A DNA stretch of 56,109 nt from assembly GCA_902168115.1 (NCBI GenBank), contig CABHPB010000002.1, forward strand, positions 1-56,109, given 5' to 3'. Under the pieces are notes generated by a model, which was given only the letters and a program-made list of their open reading frames with translations, was not told the DNA's origin and did no database searches. Of this stretch, positions 36,889 to 45,912 are shown piece after piece (the first letter of the stretch is position 1; the number at the start of each line of letters is the position of its first letter). The position numbers and the translations under genes are program-made. Origin of the DNA: an uncultured Methylopila sp. (GTDB taxonomy: Bacteria; Pseudomonadota; Alphaproteobacteria; Rhizobiales; Methylopilaceae).

Positions 36889-37656
36889 TCAGACGTGGAG
36901 GTAGGCGGGGTGCCAGGAGAGCGTGGCGCGCTCGAGCCATTTGGCGATCGAGTCCGCGAGCTTGCCGAGCAGCGCGTAGATCAGGATCGAAAGCACCACG
37001 ACGTCGACGAGCATGAACTCGCGGGCGTTCATCGCCATGTAGCCGAGGCCGGACGAGGCCGAGATCGTCTCGGCGACGATCAGGGTAAGCCACATGATGC
37101 CGAGGGCGTAGCGCAGGCCGACGAAGATCGAGGGCAGGGCGCCCGGCAGCACGACGCGGGAGAACAGCCCCCAGGACGACATGCCGTACGCCCGGCCCAT
37201 CTCGACGAGTTGGCTGTCGACGGTGCGGATGCCGTGCAGGGTGTTCAGGTAGATCGGGAAGAACACGCCGAGCGCGACCAGGAAGATCTTGGCCGTCTCG
37301 TCGATGCCGAACCACAGGATGACCAGCGGGATCATCGCGAGATGCGGGATCGTGCGGATCATCTGCAGCGTCGGGTCGGTGAGCCTCTCCGACAGGCGCG
37401 ACAGCCCGTTGGTCAGGCCGAGCGCGAAGCCGATGCCGCCGCCGATCACCAGACCGACCGCGGCCCGCCATGCGGAGATGCCGATGTTGGTCCAGAGCTC
37501 GCCGGACAGCGCCAGACGCCAGCCCGCGGCGACGATCGCCGTCGGCGCGGGAAGCACCTCCGTCGCGATCAGACCCACGCTCGCCAGCGCCTGCCAGACG
37601 AGGATTAGTCCGACCGGAATGACGAAGGCCAGCAGCGATTTGGCGTCGAATTTCAT
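36889..37656 (-). CDS. ssuC: Sulfonate ABC transporter permease
   Basis: The membrane subunit, 255 residues, about six membrane helices. The EAA loop is [22 protein letters not shown], which should contact SsuB. The sequence [23 protein letters not shown] is typical of SsuC/TauC permeases. The ATG at 37656 is preceded by GGAAG; an upstream ATG at 37692 gives 12 extra residues of no family likeness. It is the first gene of the operon; a possible promoter lies at 37718-37745. Confidence 0.93.
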   Translation of the reverse strand: MKFDAKSLLAFVIPVGLILVWQALASVGLIATEVLPAPTAIVAAGWRLALSGELWTNIGISAWRAAVGLVIGGGIGFALGLTNGLSRLSERLTDPTLQMIRTIPHLAMIPLVILWFGIDETAKIFLVALGVFFPIYLNTLHGIRTVDSQLVEMGRAYGMSSWGLFSRVVLPGALPSIFVGLRYALGIMWLTLIVAETISASSGLGYMAMNAREFMLVDVVVLSILIYALLGKLADSIAKWLERATLSWHPAYLHV

Positions 37657-37717
37657 GCAGCTTCCGTGGGTTGTTTCGGACTGGCGCAGCAAGCGCGGCG
37701 CCTCCGAACGTCTACCA

Positions 37718-37745
37718 ATTCCACATACTCTATAAATCGAGTCAA
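37718..37745 (-). promoter_or_regulatory. Possible sigma70-type promoter of the ssu operon
   Basis: Reading the minus strand, TTGACT (37745-37740) is separated by 16 bases from TGGAAT (37723-37718), a weak -10. The block is the only AT-rich stretch in the gap upstream of ssuC. A start near 37711 would give a leader of about 55 bases. No CysB or SsuR site is recognisable. Confidence 0.3.
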
Positions 37746-37876
37746 CATTAAATCCCGCGTCGCGCCGGCGGCGTCAACCCCTGGCATGCCGGGCGCGCGC
37801 TGGCGCCGGCGCCGCGAATCCGCCAAGGAGTTGAGGCCTGTGGCGCGGCTCCAACGGATGAAGCGAAGGACGCGGG

Positions 37877-39154
37877 ATGAGCGAGATGTCGCAGGCCGAC
37901 CGCGGCGGGGCGTCGATCGCCCTGAAGAGAATCGCGAGCGGCGTGCTGGGCTACGCGTCCGGCCTGCCGTTCCTGCTGGTGCTCGGCACCTTCGCCTTCT
38001 GGCTGCGCGAGGCGGGGGTGAGCCTCGCCGTCATCGGGCTCCTGTCCTGGGCGAGCATCGCCTACAGCCTGAAGTTCCTGATCGCGCCCTTCATGGACGC
38101 CTATTCGCTCGGCCCGCTTGGCCGGATGCTGGGCCGTCGCCGCGCCTGGATCTTCCTGATGCAGACGGGGGTCGCGGCCGGGCTCGCCTTGATGGCGTTC
38201 GGCGATCCGGCGACGAGCCTGCCCGTGATCGCTGTCGCCTGCTTCGTCACCGCCGCCTGCGCCGCCTCGCAGGACGCGGCGATCGACGGCTGGCGCGTCG
38301 AGGCGGCGGGGGCGGAGGAGCAGGGGCTGCTGGTCGCCGCCTACCAGCTCGGCTACCGGCTGGCGCTGCTGACGGCGGGCGCCGGCGCGCTCTATCTGGC
38401 CGAAGGTTTCGGCTGGAAGGGCGCCTATGCGGCGATGGCCACGATCATGGCCAGCGTGGCCATCCTGACCATCGTGTTCATTCCCAAGACCCCGCGAGAC
38501 GACGAGTCCCACGAGGCCAAAAGCGCCGCCGACGCGCTCCGCGACCCGGTGAAGGACCTGGTCGCGCTCGTCGCCACGACGCCGATCGCGGCGCTCCTGA
38601 TGATCGGCCTCTACCGCGCGCCGGACCAGCTCGCCAACGTGATGTCGGCGCCGCTCTACACCGACCTCGGCTTCTCCAAGCCCGAGATCGCGAACGTGAC
38701 GAAGGTCTTCGGCGTGATCCTCAGCATCGCCGGCGCCTTCCTCGGCGGCTTCCTGCTGACGCGGCTGTCGCTGAAGACGGTGCTGGTGATCGGGATCATC
38801 GCCTCCTCGGCGACGAACCTGCTCTACGGCGCGCTCGCGACCGCCGGGAAGAGCCTGCCCTGGCTGACCGCCACGATCGGCTTCGACAACGTCGCCTCGG
38901 CGGTCGCCGGCACGGCGCTGATCGCCTTCATGTCGAAGCTCGCGGCGTCCGAGTTCTCGGCGACGCGCTACGCCGTGCTGAGCTCGATCTACGCGCTGCC
39001 GGGGCATTTGCTGGCCGGCGGCTCGGGCTTCCTCGCGCAGGCGATCGGCTACGTGCCCTATTTCGCGCTGACGTTCCTGTCCGGCCTGCCGGCGCTGGTG
39101 CTCTGCCTGATGCTGAAGGACGACGCGGGCGGTCCGGCGCGCAAGGGGGTATAA
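37877..39154 (+). CDS. ampG: AmpG-family muropeptide transporter (MFS)
   Basis: A 425-residue MFS permease with twelve predicted membrane helices. [13 protein letters not shown], around residue 132, matches the AmpG signature region (TQDIAIDAWR-type), as does the opening [22 protein letters not shown] and [13 protein letters not shown]. AmpG imports anhydro-muropeptides for wall recycling; this role is inferred from family. It is divergent from the ssu operon and 38 bases before the BKACE gene, so the two may be co-transcribed. It could supply recycled wall fragments produced by transglycosylases such as the one at 24140. Confidence 0.82.
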   Translation: MSEMSQADRGGASIALKRIASGVLGYASGLPFLLVLGTFAFWLREAGVSLAVIGLLSWASIAYSLKFLIAPFMDAYSLGPLGRMLGRRRAWIFLMQTGVAAGLALMAFGDPATSLPVIAVACFVTAACAASQDAAIDGWRVEAAGAEEQGLLVAAYQLGYRLALLTAGAGALYLAEGFGWKGAYAAMATIMASVAILTIVFIPKTPRDDESHEAKSAADALRDPVKDLVALVATTPIAALLMIGLYRAPDQLANVMSAPLYTDLGFSKPEIANVTKVFGVILSIAGAFLGGFLLTRLSLKTVLVIGIIASSATNLLYGALATAGKSLPWLTATIGFDNVASAVAGTALIAFMSKLAASEFSATRYAVLSSIYALPGHLLAGGSGFLAQAIGYVPYFALTFLSGLPALVLCLMLKDDAGGPARKGV

Positions 39155-39192
39155 GCGGGCAAAAACCCGCGACCGACGGAGGAGCAGCGACC

Positions 39193-40104
39193 ATGGCGAA
39201 CGCGGCCGGCAGCAAGACCATCCTCACCTGCGCGGTCACCGGCAACCTGACGACGCCGGAGATGACGCCGCATCTGCCGATCACGCCGGAGGAGATCGCG
39301 AACTCCGCGCTCGAGGCGGCGGATGCGGGGGCTGCGATCGTGCACATCCATGTTCGCCATCCGGACACCGGCGCTCCTTCGATGGAGCTCGCGCATTACC
39401 GCGACGTGGTGGACCGGATCCGCGCCCGGAACGAGGCCCTCGTCATCAATCTGACGACAGGCCCCGGCGGACGCTTTCAACCGGGCGCTGATGATCCGGC
39501 GAAGCCCGGCCCCCGGACCAACTTCCTGCATCCGCTGAAGCGCGTCACCCATGTCGAGGCGCTCTCGCCGGACATCGCGACGCTCGACCTCAACACCATG
39601 ACCTTCGGCCGCGAGGTGGTGATCAACACGCCCGACAGCGTGACGATCATGGCCGAGCGTCTCTACGCCTCCGGCGCGCTGCCCGAGATCGAGCTGTTCG
39701 ATTCCGGCGACATCCAGCTCTGCGCCGACCTGCTCCGCGCCGGGACGCTCAGGACGCCGGCGCTCGCGAGCTTCGTGCTCGGGGTGAAGTACGGATTTCC
39801 CGCGACGCCCGCCGCCATGGCGTTCGCGAAAAGCCTGCTGCCGGAGGGCGTCGCCTGGACCGGCTTCGGCGTCGGGCGCATGGCGTTCCCGATGCTGGCC
39901 CAGTCCTTCCTGCTCGGCGGCCATGTCCGCATCGGCATGGAGGACACGGTCTATCTGTCGAAGGGCCGCCTCGCGCCCTCGAACGCCGAGCTGGTCGCCA
40001 AGGCGCGGCTGATCGTGGAGCAGCTCGGCGGCGAACTCGCGACGTCTGCGGAGGCGCGCGACATGCTCGGCCTCGCGCAGCCGGCGAGACGGGCGGCGGA
40101 GTAG
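39193..40104 (+). CDS. Beta-keto acid cleavage enzyme (BKACE, DUF849)
   Basis: A 303-residue TIM-barrel enzyme of the BKACE family, which condenses a beta-keto acid with acetyl-CoA and cleaves it to acetoacetate plus an acyl-CoA. The zinc-binding HIHVR motif gives His51 and His53; the third histidine is in [12 protein letters not shown]. Family segments [11 protein letters not shown] (lead strand) and [10 protein letters not shown] are clear. The founding member acts on 3-keto-5-aminohexanoate, but members vary widely and the substrate here is unknown. The ATG follows GGAGGAG. It lies 38 bases after ampG. Confidence 0.88.
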   Translation: MANAAGSKTILTCAVTGNLTTPEMTPHLPITPEEIANSALEAADAGAAIVHIHVRHPDTGAPSMELAHYRDVVDRIRARNEALVINLTTGPGGRFQPGADDPAKPGPRTNFLHPLKRVTHVEALSPDIATLDLNTMTFGREVVINTPDSVTIMAERLYASGALPEIELFDSGDIQLCADLLRAGTLRTPALASFVLGVKYGFPATPAAMAFAKSLLPEGVAWTGFGVGRMAFPMLAQSFLLGGHVRIGMEDTVYLSKGRLAPSNAELVAKARLIVEQLGGELATSAEARDMLGLAQPARRAAE

Positions 40105-40154
40105 GCCGCCCGCCGTTGACGAATGCGGCGCGACCTCAGCGCCCAACGGCGCCG

Positions 40155-40250
40155 TCGCCCCGGCCGGAGTGCCGGGGCCAATTGACGCCGCGGCGTCAGA
40201 AAGATCGAACCGACGACGTTAATGGGTCCCGGAACAAGTCCGGGACGACG
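40155..40250. repeat. Cluster of palindromic elements
   Basis: Three hairpins are packed in 96 bases: GCCCCGG/CCGGGGC at 40157-40178, a perfect 16-base palindrome TGACGCCGCGGCGTCA at 40183-40198, and GTCCCGGA/TCCGGGAC at 40226-40246. The last is the family seen at 2203-2314. The cluster lies between the convergent ends of the BKACE and TctC-like genes. Confidence 0.75.
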
Positions 40251-40295
40251 GCCGTGGTTCAGGCGCGTGAGCTGAAACGGACCCTTCTCCTCCGG

Positions 40296-41261
40296 TCACT
40301 CCGGCTGGACGTTCGCCTTCTTCACGACGTCGGCCCATTTCATCGTCTCGGCGTCGATGAAGCTCGTGAACTCCTGCGGGCTGGTCGGCGAGGGCTCGGC
40401 CCCGAGCGCGGCGAAGCGCTCCTGCACGGCCGGGTCGGCGAGCGCCTTGCCGAGCTCGGCGTTGAGCCGCTCGACGATCGGCTGCGGCGTCCCGGCGGGC
40501 GCCATCAGCCCGAACCATGCGACGACCTCGAAGCCCGGCACGCCGGATTCCGCGACGGTCGGGATGTCCTTCGCCGCCGGCCAGCGCTGGGCGCTCGTCA
40601 CCGCGAGGGCCTTGAGCTTGCCGGACTTCACGTGCGGCATCGAGGAGGCGAGGTTGTCGAACATCAGCGCGACCTGTCCGCCCAGAAGATCCTGCACCGC
40701 CGGCCCGCTGCCCTTGTAGGGCACGTGGACCATGTCGACGCCGGCCATCACCTTGAACAACTCGCCCGACATGTGGATCGACTGGCCGACGCCGGACGAG
40801 GCGAAGTCGAGCTTGCCGGGATTGGCCTTGGCGTAGTCGATCAGCTCCCTGATCGAGTTGATCGGCCGGTCCGGCTGGGTGACCACGATGTTCGGCATCA
40901 CCGCGACGCGGCCGATCGCGACGAAGTCCTTGTTCGAATAGGAGAGGTTCTTCTGCAGCGCGACGTTGATCGCGTTGGGGCCGATATTGCCCATGGCGAT
41001 GGTGTAGCCGTCCGGCGCGGTCTTCGCGACGGACTGCATGCCGAGCACGCCGCCGCCGCCGGCCTTGTTCTCGACCACGACAGGCTGCCCGAGCGCCTTG
41101 CGCAGCGGCTCGGCGACGATGCGGGCGAGCGAGTCCGTGGCCCCGCCCGCCGCGGCGGGCACGATCAGGGTGACGGGTCGGGTCGGATAGTCCTGAGCGG
41201 CGGCCGGCCATGCGGCGAGGCCTGCCGCCAGCGCTGCGAGCGCGGCGAATCTCAGTTTCAC
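40296..41261 (-). CDS. Tripartite tricarboxylate transporter substrate-binding protein (Bug/TctC)
   Basis: A periplasmic binding protein of 321 residues. The signal peptide ends WPAAAQ, then the family opening DYPTRPVTLIVPAAAGGATDSLAR. GGGGVLGMQSVAK and HVPYKGSGPAVQDLLGGQVALMFDN are hallmark TctC segments. The ligand is probably a carboxylic acid, unresolved. No TctA or TctB permease gene lies nearby, as is common for this much-expanded family. The start is GTG 41261, with GGAGG upstream; the longer frame above it is built from palindromic elements. Confidence 0.9.
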   Translation of the reverse strand: MKLRFAALAALAAGLAAWPAAAQDYPTRPVTLIVPAAAGGATDSLARIVAEPLRKALGQPVVVENKAGGGGVLGMQSVAKTAPDGYTIAMGNIGPNAINVALQKNLSYSNKDFVAIGRVAVMPNIVVTQPDRPINSIRELIDYAKANPGKLDFASSGVGQSIHMSGELFKVMAGVDMVHVPYKGSGPAVQDLLGGQVALMFDNLASSMPHVKSGKLKALAVTSAQRWPAAKDIPTVAESGVPGFEVVAWFGLMAPAGTPQPIVERLNAELGKALADPAVQERFAALGAEPSPTSPQEFTSFIDAETMKWADVVKKANVQPE

Positions 41262-41414
41262 GGGCGTTCCTCCAAGTCCCGCGCCGGTTCGTCCGGCGTC
41301 AGCCGCCTCGTCCGGACAGAGCCCGCGGGCGGTATTGAACTTGTACGCCAGTTTCGAAAGCCCGCGGCCGCGAAATCTCGTGTTCGGGCGGGGAGGGGGC
41401 AAGTCGACTCGAGT

Positions 41415-41559
41415 CGTCATCGCCGGGCTTGACCCGGCGATCCATCGGGCGCGAACGCGCCGGCGAAGTCGGAAGCTTCCGACTTCACCGCTCTGGTCAG
41501 GAACTCGGAAATATCCGAGTTCCTGACGATGGATGCCCGGGTCAAGCCCGGGCATGACG
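41415..41559. repeat. Composite palindromic element
   Basis: The 306-base gap 41262-41567 has no gene and holds one ordered structure. Outer arms are 41415-41444 and 41530-41559, inverted copies of an element with CCGGGCTTGACCCGG core. Inside are two perfect palindromes: GAAGTCGGAA/TTCCGACTTC (41465-41486) and a 13-base-pair stem TCAGGAACTCGGA/TCCGAGTTCCTGA with a four-base loop (41497-41526). The right arm ends nine bases from the ggt stop codon. Confidence 0.8.
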
Positions 41560-41567
41560 GTGTGTTC

Positions 41568-43154
41568 TCAGAACCCGAGCGCCATGCCGTCCTTGCGCGG
41601 GTCGGAGCCGCCGCGCAGCAGGCCCTTCTCGCGGTCGATCCAGATCGCCTGCGCGCCGCCGATCGGGCTGGCCGCGACCTGAACGCGATGACCCATGGAG
41701 GCGAGGCGCTCCCTCGTGTCCGCGTCGACCGTCGGCTCGACGTCGAGCACGCCGTCGAAGGCGAAGCTGCGGGGCGCGTCGATCGCTTCCTGCAGGTCCA
41801 TGCCGCGGTCGAGCACGCCCGACAGGAACGCGGCCTGTCCGGCGGCCTGGTAGTGTCCGCCCATCACGCCGAAAGGCATCACCGTCTCGCCGTCCTTGCG
41901 GAGCATCGCCGGGATGATGGTGTGCATCGGGCGCTTGCGCGGGCCGATGGCGTTCGGATGGCCCTCGATCAGGCGGAAGGAGAAACCCCGGCTGTGCAGC
42001 AGCACGCCCGAGGTCGGCTCGAGCCGCCCGGACCCAAATCCGTGGAACAGCGAGTTGATGAAGGACACCGCGTTGCCGTCGCGGTCGACGACGCAGAGAT
42101 AGACGGTGTCGGCGTGCTCGGGCTCGGTCCAGAGCGCGGGCCGCCCCGCCCGGTCGAGCGAGACGCGCCTGCGCAACGCCTCGGTGGTCGCCTGCGCGAG
42201 CAGTGTCTCGACCGGATGCGGCAGATGGGCGGGATCGCCGATCAGCGCGTCGCGGTGGTGATAGGCGAGCTTGGTCGCCTCGGCGTGGATGTGGATCCGG
42301 TCGGCCGGCGACAGACCCTCCGACAGATCGAAGCCCGACAGCACGTTGAGGATCATCAGCGCCGCGACGCCCTGTCCGTTGGGCGGGCACTCGTAGACGT
42401 CGTAGCCGCGGAAGTCGGTCGAGATCGGCTCGACATAGGCGCCGCTGTGCTCGCCGTCGGCGAAGTCCTCGACCGTGTGGAGGCCGCCGAGCTCCTGCAG
42501 GCGGGCGACGATCGCCTCCGCCACGGGGCCCTGGTAGAAGGCCGCCGCGCCGTCGCGGGCGATCGCGCGGAGCGTCCTGCCGAGCGCCGGCTGGGCGTGC
42601 CGGTCGCCTTCGACAGGCGCCCGCCCACCCGGCAGGAACAGCGCCCTCGCGTGCTCGTCGCCGGCGAGGAGTTCGGCCGCGCCGGCCCAGTCGAGCGCGA
42701 CGCGCTGGGTGACCGGATAGCCGTTCTCGGCATAGCCGATCGCGTCCCGGAACAGCCGGTCCAGCGGCAGCGAGCCGTGGTCGGCGTGAAGCCGCGTCCA
42801 GGCGGAGATCGCGCCGGGCACCGTGACCGAATGGGGGCTCGGCTGGGCGATCTCGCTGAGGCCGCGGGTCGTCAGCACGTCGACGGAAGCGCCGGCGGGC
42901 GCCCGGCCGCTGCCGTTGAGCGCGATCACCTCGCCGCCGGCCGGCGCGTAGAGCACGAAGCAGTCGCCGCCGATGCCGGTCATCAGCGGCTCGACCACGC
43001 ACTGGGTCGCCACCGCCGCGAGCGCAGCGTCGACGGCGTTGCCGCCTTCGCGCAGCACGGCGAGTCCGGCGGCGGTCGCCAGCGGATGGGACGTCGCGAC
43101 CATCGCCTCGGAGGCGAAGGCCTGGCTGCGGCCGGGTCGGAACAGGTCTCTCAT
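41568..43154 (-). CDS. ggt: Gamma-glutamyltransferase
   Basis: An Ntn-hydrolase of 528 residues that transfers or hydrolyses gamma-glutamyl groups, for example of glutathione. It should self-cleave before Thr350 (DTVYLCVVDRDGNAVSF), which aligns with E. coli Thr391 as nucleophile. The N-terminal segment MVATSHPLATAAGLAVLREGGNAVDAA and the GHP/PMHTIIPAM region are typical. No signal peptide is seen, so cytoplasmic location is likely, unlike the E. coli enzyme. ATG 43154 was chosen over the longer frame to 43235. A palindromic element lies in the gap upstream. Confidence 0.92.
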   Translation of the reverse strand: MRDLFRPGRSQAFASEAMVATSHPLATAAGLAVLREGGNAVDAALAAVATQCVVEPLMTGIGGDCFVLYAPAGGEVIALNGSGRAPAGASVDVLTTRGLSEIAQPSPHSVTVPGAISAWTRLHADHGSLPLDRLFRDAIGYAENGYPVTQRVALDWAGAAELLAGDEHARALFLPGGRAPVEGDRHAQPALGRTLRAIARDGAAAFYQGPVAEAIVARLQELGGLHTVEDFADGEHSGAYVEPISTDFRGYDVYECPPNGQGVAALMILNVLSGFDLSEGLSPADRIHIHAEATKLAYHHRDALIGDPAHLPHPVETLLAQATTEALRRRVSLDRAGRPALWTEPEHADTVYLCVVDRDGNAVSFINSLFHGFGSGRLEPTSGVLLHSRGFSFRLIEGHPNAIGPRKRPMHTIIPAMLRKDGETVMPFGVMGGHYQAAGQAAFLSGVLDRGMDLQEAIDAPRSFAFDGVLDVEPTVDADTRERLASMGHRVQVAASPIGGAQAIWIDREKGLLRGGSDPRKDGMALGF

Positions 43155-43210
43155 GGGGTCTCGCTCTTTGGCGTCAGTGCCTGACTTGGAGCTTCGCAGC
43201 GGCTTCTGTA

Positions 43211-43333
43211 GTGCGTGCTTCGAGACGCCCGCCAAGCGGCGGGCTCCTCAGCATGAGGATTGTTGAGGATGCCGGAACGCCACCATTCCTCATGCTGAGG
43301 AGCGCCGCAGGCGCGTCTCGAAGCACGCAGCAC
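43211..43333. repeat. Mosaic palindromic element, copy 1
   Basis: About 120 bases. The left arm (43211-43260) runs GTGCTTCGAGACGC, a GC hairpin, then GCTCCTCAGCATGAGGA; the right arm (43287-43333) is its inversion, ending GCGTCTCGAAGCACGC. Copy 2 is at 43807-43926 with the same outer arms but different GC hairpins. This is a well-known kind of repeat in Rhizobiales genomes. Short frames through it are not genes. Confidence 0.85.
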
Positions 43334-43369
43334 TCCCTTGCAAGTGTTTGTGCCTCAGTCCTTCGGAAC

Positions 43370-43780
43370 TTAGGGCACGGTTTCCTGGACCGCGCCTTTT
43401 TCCTTCGATTTCGTCGCGACGCCGCCAAGCGCGGTGCCGAAGGCGAGGCCGAGCCAGCCGAGGATGATCAGCGAGCCGCCGATCGGGGCCGCGACCGGCA
43501 GCAGGCTCGCGCCGGCCTTCACGCGGATCACGAGGTCGCCGCAAAACAGGATGACGCCGACGACCATGATCCACATCGGCCAGTGCATGATGCGGCCGAG
43601 CCGGAAGGAGCGGGTGGTCCCGACCGCGCCGAACAGCGCCGCGCCGTGAAGCATCAGGAACAGCGCGGCGGTCTGCAGCCGCGTGTCGTTGGCGACATGG
43701 GCCGCCGCGGCGGCGGTCGCGACGCCGAGCGCGCCGAACAGTCCGGCAAGGAAGAGAAGCAGGGCGGCCGAACGGGACAT
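43370..43780 (-). CDS. DUF423 membrane protein
   Basis: A 136-residue protein with four predicted membrane helices: residues about 5-25, 38-55, 64-85 and 95-115. The pattern AGLFGALGVATAAAAAHVA followed by LQTAALFLMLHGAALFGA is that of the DUF423 (YwdK/YgdD) family, of unknown function. The ATG has AAGGAG upstream. It sits alone between two copies of the mosaic palindromic element. Confidence 0.85.
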   Translation of the reverse strand: MSRSAALLLFLAGLFGALGVATAAAAAHVANDTRLQTAALFLMLHGAALFGAVGTTRSFRLGRIMHWPMWIMVVGVILFCGDLVIRVKAGASLLPVAAPIGGSLIILGWLGLAFGTALGGVATKSKEKGAVQETVP

Positions 43781-43806
43781 TGTCGAAAACTCCTTGCATC
43801 GGCGGT

Positions 43807-43926
43807 GTGCGTGCTTCGAGACGCCCGGCGGACGCCGGGCTCCTCAGCATGAGGAGGTTGGCGACCTGCGCCCACGTTCCTCATGCTGAGGAGCCGTCCC
43901 CTGGGACGGCGTCTCGAAGCACGCAG
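43807..43926. repeat. Mosaic palindromic element, copy 2
   Basis: Outer arms GTGCGTGCTTCGAGACG (from 43807) and CGTCTCGAAGCACGCA (to 43925) match copy 1, with the shared inner arms CTCCTCAGCATGAGGA and TCCTCATGCTGAGGAG. The GC hairpins between differ from copy 1, indicating mosaic exchange. It lies between the DUF423 gene start and the end of the M24 aminopeptidase gene. Confidence 0.85.
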
Positions 43927-43946
43927 TTCCGATCGTCTCGACCGGC

Positions 43947-45767
43947 TTATAGCGGCGCGCAGGCCCGCGCGAGCCAGTCTCTCGTCTCGTCGTCGACCAG
44001 CGGACCGACCTCCTCCAGCACGCGGGCGTGGTAGGCGTCCAGCCAGGACCGCTCATCGGGCGTCAATAGCTCCGGGGAGACGCCGCGCCGGTCGATCGGG
44101 GCGAGGGTGATGGTCTCGAAGCCGCGCATCTCCCGCTCTGCGCCCGCGATCTCGCGGGGCTCGACCACGATGAGGTTCTCGGTGCGGATGCCGAACTGGC
44201 CCTCGCGGTAATAGCCCGGCTCGTTGGAGAGGATCATGCCGGGCTCCAGCGTCGTCGTCCCGAGCTTGGAGATGCGCTGCGGGCCCTCATGGACCGACAG
44301 ATAGGACCCGACGCCGTGGCCGGTGCCGTGGTCGAAGTCGGTCCCGACGTCCCACAGGAATTTTCGCGCGAAGGCGTCGAGCTGCGCGCCGCTGACGCCC
44401 TTGGGGAAGACGGCGGTCGAAATCGCGATGTGCCCCTTGAGGACGCGGGTGAAGCGGTCGCGCATCTCCGGGCTCGCCTCGCCGACCACGACGGTGCGGG
44501 TGACGTCCGTCGTCCCGTCCTCGTATTGCGCGCCCGAGTCGATCAGGAAGAAACCCGGCGTCAGCTTGCGGTTGGTCGCGCGCGTCACCCGGTAGTGGGG
44601 CAGGGCGGCGTTGGGGCCCGCGGCGGAGATCGTGTCGAAGGAGACGTCCTTCAGCCGGCCGGTCTCGCGCCGGAAGGTTTCGAGCGCCTCGGCCGCGACG
44701 ATCTCGTCGATCTCGCCCTTCGGCGCCTCGGCGTCGAGCCAGCACAGGAATCGCGCCAGCGCCGCGGCGTCGCGAAGATGCGCGACGCGCGAGCCGTTGA
44801 GCTCGCAAGGATTCTTCACCGCCTTGAGCTTGGCGATCGGATCGGGGCCGCGCTGGAGCTTGGCGCCGGCCGTCTCCAGCGCGCGCGCGAAGGCGACGGC
44901 GGAGGCGGACGCGTCGAGCCGCACGGTCGCGCCCTCGACGCCGAGCGTGCCGAGCGCCGTCTCGAGGTCGCGCGGCTCGGCGAGCTCGGTGACCTCCGCG
45001 AGCGCGTCGCGCACCGCGTTGGAGAGCTTTCGGCCGTCGATGAAGACGGTCGGGCGGCCCTTCGCAGGGATGATCGCGAAACCGAGCGGCAGGGGCGTGT
45101 GCTTCACGTCGCCGCCGCGGATGTTGAAGGTCCAGGCGAGGCAGTGCGCGTCGGTGACTAGCAGCGCGTCGGCCTTCGCCTTGGTGAGCTCCGCCTGCAC
45201 GCGGCCGAGCTTCGTCGCAGCCGACTCGCCGGCGTACTTTTCGTCATGCAGCGTCACCGCCGCGAGCGGCGGAGCGGGGCGGTCCGCCCAGAGGTCGTCG
45301 ACCGGGTTGCGCGCCAGCGCGACCAGCTCGACGCCTGCGAGCGTCGCGGCCTTCTCGAAGCGCTCAAAACCCTCGAGGGTATGGAGCTTCGGGTCGTAGC
45401 CGATGCGCTGGCCGCTCGCGGCGTTCTCCTTCAGCCAGTCGGACGGGCTCTTTTCGGCGACGTTGACGGCCGTGAAGGCCGACGCATCGACCTGCGCGCG
45501 GACCTGCACGGTGTAGCGGCCGTCGACGAAGATCGCGGCCTTGTCGGCCAGCACGGCGACGAAGCCGAACGAGCCGGTGAAGCCGGTGAGCCAGGCGAGG
45601 CGCTCGGCGTCCGGCGGCAGGTACTCGTTCTGGTGCTCGTCGGCGCGCGGCAGCAGGAAGCCGTCGAGGCCCCGCGAGCCAAGCGCCGCCCGGAGCGCGG
45701 CGAGCCGCGGCGCGCCCTGGCTCGGATCGGCCGCCTCGTCGAAGGACTGGAACTGGGCTTCGAACAT
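43947..45767 (-). CDS. Aminopeptidase P family protein (M24B)
   Basis: A 606-residue peptidase cleaving an N-terminal residue next to proline, cytoplasmic. Two creatinase-like N-terminal domains (about 20-160 and 165-310) precede the M24 pita-bread domain. Metal ligands are visible: Asp in LIDSGAQYEDGTTDVTRT (two Asp), His in GTGHGVGSYLSVHEG, Glu in ILSNEPGYYREGQFGIRTEN (two Glu). The length and three-domain plan are those of XPNPEP1-like enzymes rather than short E. coli PepP. The start is taken as ATG 45767; ATG 45770 is next to it and equally possible, with GGAAGG just upstream. Confidence 0.92.
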   Translation of the reverse strand: MFEAQFQSFDEAADPSQGAPRLAALRAALGSRGLDGFLLPRADEHQNEYLPPDAERLAWLTGFTGSFGFVAVLADKAAIFVDGRYTVQVRAQVDASAFTAVNVAEKSPSDWLKENAASGQRIGYDPKLHTLEGFERFEKAATLAGVELVALARNPVDDLWADRPAPPLAAVTLHDEKYAGESAATKLGRVQAELTKAKADALLVTDAHCLAWTFNIRGGDVKHTPLPLGFAIIPAKGRPTVFIDGRKLSNAVRDALAEVTELAEPRDLETALGTLGVEGATVRLDASASAVAFARALETAGAKLQRGPDPIAKLKAVKNPCELNGSRVAHLRDAAALARFLCWLDAEAPKGEIDEIVAAEALETFRRETGRLKDVSFDTISAAGPNAALPHYRVTRATNRKLTPGFFLIDSGAQYEDGTTDVTRTVVVGEASPEMRDRFTRVLKGHIAISTAVFPKGVSGAQLDAFARKFLWDVGTDFDHGTGHGVGSYLSVHEGPQRISKLGTTTLEPGMILSNEPGYYREGQFGIRTENLIVVEPREIAGAEREMRGFETITLAPIDRRGVSPELLTPDERSWLDAYHARVLEEVGPLVDDETRDWLARACAPL

Positions 45768-45860
45768 CATGGCCTTCCAGCTTGGCGCGAGAAGCGCCTC
45801 GTCGTCCTCCGGCTCGACCGGAGGACCCACCGTCAACGTAGAGCTCTACGATAGACATGG

Positions 45861-45883
45861 ATGGTCCGGTCAAGCCGGACCAT
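45861..45883. repeat. Single palindromic element
   Basis: ATGGTCCGG and CCGGACCAT form a perfect nine-base-pair stem with a five-base TCAAG loop, related to the outer arms of the 41415-41559 element. It lies between the M24 aminopeptidase and prmA genes. Confidence 0.75.
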
Positions 45884-45912
45884 GACGAACTGGATCAATG
45901 TTGCGTTCGCGA

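Noticed and set aside
43174-43884. Short frames on both strands near the DUF423 gene
   Set aside because: They are read through mosaic repeat arms and show only repeat-derived peptides.
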